A program made the position numbers and the translations under genes. From positions 55,713,898-55,777,897 of the forward strand of contig NC_092521.1 in the NCBI RefSeq assembly GCF_037038585.1: a stretch of 64,000 nucleotides of DNA, in the 5' to 3' direction. The stretch comes from Patagioenas fasciata. Its lineage: Eukaryota > Chordata > Aves > Columbiformes > Columbidae. Under the pieces are notes generated by a model that did no database searches, was not told where the DNA came from, and saw only the letters and a list, made by a program, of their open reading frames with translations. Of the stretch, positions 63,701-64,000 are shown piece after piece. Every line of letters starts with the position of its first letter. Positions within the stretch are counted from its first letter, which is position 1.

Positions 63701-64000
63701 ACAGGAGGGTCAGGGGGTCCCATGTGCAGCTCCTATAAAAGCCTACACACAGGTAGAGTTGGGAACTGAGCATGTTACTTGTGATGGACAAAAAAGAATA
63801 CAAACTGAAATGGATAACAAACCTTGGATATCCTGAAATCTGACTTAGGACCTGCGTTGAGCTGCTATGTCATAATCTTAGGTCAAGTCTCGCTAAGGCA
63901 GTCAACTGGTTTTAGTAAGTTCCCAACCATGTTACTGAAATCCACAACCTGCTTAATTGAACAAGAAGCTCATCAGTCAAATGGAAAGAAGCAGCAGCAA
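60729..64000 (-). other. PIEZO2: PIEZO2 upstream intron (to window edge)
   Basis: About 3.3 kb of AT-rich sequence with no PIEZO2 exon I can recognise with confidence. A 44-base exon-like candidate with good splice sites lies at 62034-62077. No repeat family was identified. Confidence 0.6.
62034..62077 (-). other. Exon-like 44-base candidate (cryptic or alternative exon)
   Basis: On the - strand a good acceptor (tgctttttacctcag) and a consensus donor (gtaagt) bracket 44 bases. One frame is open throughout (PYCQKKTISERRPK) and leaves one base, which suits only the alternative acceptor at 60714 of the next exon. With the better acceptor at 60728 the frame would hit a stop. I do not recall this segment in mammalian PIEZO2. 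It may be a chance pair of splice sites. Confidence 0.25.

Overview
The window is vertebrate nuclear DNA and almost certainly from a bird. The evidence is spliced vertebrate genes, several fragments of the avian CR1 retrotransposon (one ending in the family's 8-base tail repeat), and a solo LTR that resembles an abundant avian LTR group. No bacterial, plasmid or CRISPR-like feature was seen. The species cannot be named from the sequence alone.

Two known genes lie tail to tail. At the left edge is the 3' end of NAPG (gamma-SNAP, an NSF attachment protein) on the + strand: the last two coding exons (1550-1679 and 2686-2835) and a 3' UTR of about 2.85 kb with several poly(A) signals. At the right is the 3' part of PIEZO2 (mechanically gated cation channel) on the - strand: 17 coding exons between 60728 and 39097. 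All junctions from exon 57843-58235 onward were checked base by base and keep one open frame to the stop. Together they encode the intracellular Ser/Glu-rich linkers, the last blade helices, the anchor, outer helix, extracellular cap, inner helix and C-terminal domain. The right end of the window lies in an upstream PIEZO2 intron. I recall the same tail-to-tail arrangement from human chromosome 18p11.

Between the two poly(A) sites (about 5.69-37.8 kb) lie roughly 32 kb without a gene I can recognise. This interval holds five of the six CR1 fragments (both orientations), a pure (AC)26 microsatellite, a perfect 24-bp palindrome, a GT-rich low-complexity tract and a CTCF-like motif (a second is in the NAPG 3' UTR). 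The sixth CR1 fragment is in a PIEZO2 intron.

Points most worth a second look: a 171-bp direct duplication inside a PIEZO2 intron that copies a real 3' splice site and the first codons of its exon, leaving a decoy acceptor upstream of the true one; an extracellular cap that appears much more diverged from mammalian PIEZO2 than the pore-lining last exon; and a solo LTR with an intact 5-bp target-site duplication in the NAPG intron. I found no sign of a wholly new multi-gene system.
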